The position numbers were made by a program, and so were the translations under genes. A stretch of 64,000 nucleotides of DNA from Halogeometricum sp. S3BR5-2 (lineage in GTDB: Archaea > Halobacteriota > Halobacteria > Halobacteriales > Haloferacaceae), in contig NZ_JAMQOQ010000001.1 in NCBI RefSeq assembly GCF_031624635.1, positions 1,116,001 to 1,180,000 on the forward strand, in the 5' to 3' direction. The notes under the pieces are model-generated. The model ran no database searches and was not told where the DNA came from. It saw nothing but the letters and a program-made list of their open reading frames with translations. Below, piece by piece: positions 62,249-64,000 of the stretch (within the stretch, counting starts at the first letter, position 1; the number at the start of each line of letters is the position of its first letter).

Positions 62249-62950
62249 GTCGTCAGGCGCAGAGCGACGTCGACGAAGTCACCGAGAACGTCGCCCCGTT
62301 TCTGGGTAACCTCGTCTTCCGGCGGACGGACGACTGGCACGACTACCGGTACTACACGCTGTACGATGCGTTCGAGAAGGTCGCCGAGGTAGTCCGGGAA
62401 CGCGAGCGTTTCGAGGCGATTCGGTCGCTCCACGACGAACTGGTCGGGGGAAGTGGAGTCGAGGCTGCCGGCACCCGGCGACCGACCGACCGCCGCCCTG
62501 CTGTTCGCGGGCGACGAACCGGAGGATTTCGCGCCGTATCGAGTCTCCGGAGAGGGCGCGAACAAGGAGCACTTCCGCACGCTCGGGATTTCGGACGCCT
62601 TCGAGGGAACCGGCGTAGAGGGCTACTCGGGGTCGGAAGCGGTCGACTACGAGACGCTGTTGGAGGTCGACCCGGATTCGCTCCTGCTCCGATACCACGG
62701 CAACAAGACGCGCGCGGAGTTCGAGACGACGACCGTCTCGTACGTGGGGGAACACGAGTTGGGGAGTCGGCTGTCGGCCGTCCGGAACGGGATGATGTTC
62801 CGCGGGAGCCCCATCTACTGCGGCCCCCTGCACAACCTCTTCATGATCGAGCGGTACGCGACGGGACTGTTCCCGGAGACGTTCACGGAAGACCGCCTGT
62901 TCGACCGACAGCGACTCGCGGACATCGTCACCGGAGGTGACCAGTCGTGA
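62249..62950 (+). pseudogene. Frameshifted C-terminal part of a siderophore-binding protein
   Basis: It begins in mid-domain at DVDEVTENVAPFLGNLVFRR, similar to DVAEVSRNVAPFFGNFIRRA of the intact paralogue. It reads through YTLYDAFEKVAEVVRERERF to LHDELV, then shifts frame near 62450 and continues to the end as ESRLPAPGDRPTAALLFAGD and YETLLEVDPDSLLLRYHGN. The signal peptide and about the first 170 residues are absent. An ORF from 62453 covers the second frame but is not a whole protein. Confidence 0.75.
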
Positions 62951-63437
62951 GCGAATGAGACCAGCGGACCCGAACGGAGTCGGCGGTGGTCCCCGGGGCG
63001 ACTCCGAGAGAGACGGAGCGGCGGACCGGGAGGACCGAGGATGACACGACGCGGGCGGACGCGACCGACGAGGCGCGGGTGCGTCAAGTACGGCGGTGGA
63101 CCGTCTGGATTGTCGGATTCGCCCCGCGGCGATAGCTGCAGAACTCCTGCTCGAATCTGCACGAGGGCATCGATGAGTCTCTCGGTCGGAAGCCGTCGAA
63201 AACGGATACGACAGTTCGGTGGCGTCGTCGACGAAAGCGGTGCTCTCACAGCAACTCGAAGGTCTCGGCGAGACCGATAGTCGCCCCCCAGAGCGTACGA
63301 CCCGCCTGCGTCGTCCGATTCGACGCACGCTCGTGCGCCTCGCGGACGAAGAATGCGGACAGTTTATCTGTCTACGAACAGACACCACAAGCGTCGTAAT
63401 GACAACTTTACAATATGATTGAGCGTACCCTCCACCG
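62951..63437. other. Degenerate region before the secreted protein gene
   Basis: 487 bases with no intact gene. Positions about 63041-63110 may hold another lipoprotein remnant (listed separately). The stretch 63360-63420 is A/T-rich with TTTATC and TTTACAATATGA and is the probable promoter for the gene at 63438. Frames on both strands in 63110-63350 look random. Confidence 0.4.
63041..63110 (+). pseudogene. Possible third remnant of a siderophore-binding lipoprotein start
   Basis: The translation RPTRRGCVKYGGG recalls PTRREYVRYGG of the intact protein and PTGREYVKYG of the fragment at 59559. The match is only about 11 residues, and the text after it is out of keeping. No operator palindrome precedes it. 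Confidence 0.3.
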
Positions 63438-64000
63438 ATGTCCTCGAAGCTGAATCGCAGTCGGTCGTCGCTGGTCCCGTGGGCCGTCGTCGCGGCTGTC
63501 GTCCTGTCGTCCGTCCTCTTCCCGGTCGTCGCGGCGCCGGCCGACGCCGCGGGTGCCCATCTCGGAGTCACGGGCGTCGAGGTGCGGCCGACGTCGCCCG
63601 CACCGGGTCAACAGACGGAGTTCGAGGTGTCGATTCGTAACGGGCCGAACAGCGCGAGCGCCGTCGAGCTATCCGACGTCTACGTCAGGGCGGTGGGAAG
63701 CACGGACGACGTCGCTCGGATCGAAGACGCGGGGACGCTGCCCGTCGGCGGGAACGTCACCGTTCCGCTGTCCGCGTCCTTCGCCGAACCGGGAGCGAAG
63801 AACCTCCGCGTCACCGTCGTCGGCAGACAGAGCGACGGGTCGGTCGTCCGAGCCAGATACCCGGTGACCGTCGAGGTCGAGGAACCGAATCGGCCCCAGT
63901 TGGAGCTCTCGGCCGAGGAAGCGGTTTCGGGGTCGAGGCGGCCGGTCAACGTCACCGTCGCGAACGGACTGGAGCGCGACATCCGTCAGCTCCGGGTCGA
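63438..64000 (+). CDS. Secreted protein with CARDB/S-layer-like domains, 3' end cut by the window edge
   Basis: The first 187 codons are visible. A signal peptide (SLVPWAVVAAVVLSSVLFPVV, cleavage near 34-40) leads to repeated Ig-like domains of the CARDB/COG1361 kind (GVEVRPTSPAPGQQTEFEVS, ELSAEEAVSGSRRPVNVTVA). Such proteins sit on the outer face of haloarchaea, often beside ABC exporters. ATG at 63438. Its full length and role cannot be seen. Confidence 0.8.
   Translation, partial: MSSKLNRSRSSLVPWAVVAAVVLSSVLFPVVAAPADAAGAHLGVTGVEVRPTSPAPGQQTEFEVSIRNGPNSASAVELSDVYVRAVGSTDDVARIEDAGTLPVGGNVTVPLSASFAEPGAKNLRVTVVGRQSDGSVVRARYPVTVEVEEPNRPQLELSAEEAVSGSRRPVNVTVANGLERDIRQLRV

Noticed and set aside
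62453-62950. 165-codon ORF as a separate gene
   Set aside because: It is the second half of a binding-protein domain whose first half lies in another frame just upstream, so it is part of a pseudogene.

Overview
The window is chromosomal DNA of a halophilic archaeon (class Halobacteria). The evidence is very GC-rich coding sequence with acidic proteins, Bat-type HTH_10 regulators, a HalOD1-like protein, Tat lipoproteins, a haloarchaeal histidine kinase H-box (LRHNIRNDL), a transducer of the Htr type, GTG starts, TATA boxes about 25 nt ahead of leaderless start codons, and a nasD / nasA-narK nitrate assimilation locus. I cannot name the genus.

Layout. 0-1.2 kb: a metallophosphoesterase cut by the left edge and a deleted DUF389 gene. 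1.4-6.8 kb: an IclR regulator, an amidohydrolase / DUF59 / zinc alcohol dehydrogenase cassette and a convergent glycerol-dehydrogenase-type enzyme. The cassette resembles the accessory genes of bacterial propane/acetone monooxygenase operons, but no monooxygenase is present here. 7-18.5 kb: an ACT-domain protein, two tandem AroD paralogues (one without the catalytic His), an RraA/HMG-aldolase-like protein, a second zinc dehydrogenase, an NAD-dependent epimerase/uronate dehydrogenase-like protein, a second IclR regulator, an MBL-fold protein, a Usp and a complete tripartite tricarboxylate transporter. This looks like a catabolic block for a carboxylated compound; a shared palindrome in its promoters may be the IclR operator. 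19-25.7 kb: sensing and regulation (Htr, response regulator, phosphotransferase, HTH_10, degenerate histidine kinase). 25.8-32 kb: nitrate/nitrite assimilation. 32-44.5 kb: envelope and stress genes (Tat lipoprotein, peroxiredoxin, CPBP protease, Na+/H+ antiporter) and a DUF4129-DUF58 membrane operon facing a MoxR ATPase, with an S66 peptidase and a DehI-like protein between.

44.59-44.98 kb: tRNA-Ser(CGA) followed by two tandem copies, plus a partial third, of a structured module of about 137 bp. Each full module ends with an exact 21-nt copy of the tRNA 3' end and carries an inverted 12-bp copy upstream. This is the strongest unexplained structure in the window, and related loop-bearing hairpins occur at 7.7 and 62.2 kb.

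45-58.4 kb is mostly housekeeping: a BASS transporter, an Excalibur protein, a sulfite-oxidase-fold molybdoenzyme, citramalate/isopropylmalate synthase, DUF192, HalOD1-like, HTH_10, a flippase-like UPF0104 protein, the GMP synthase glutaminase subunit, DUF2070, a methyltransferase in a less GC-rich patch, and DUF1810. 58.4-63.1 kb holds a HEAT-repeat protein and an iron-uptake region: palindromic DtxR-like operators, an FAD oxidoreductase, one intact siderophore/cobalamin-type binding protein and pieces of two or three broken paralogues. The window ends inside a secreted protein gene.
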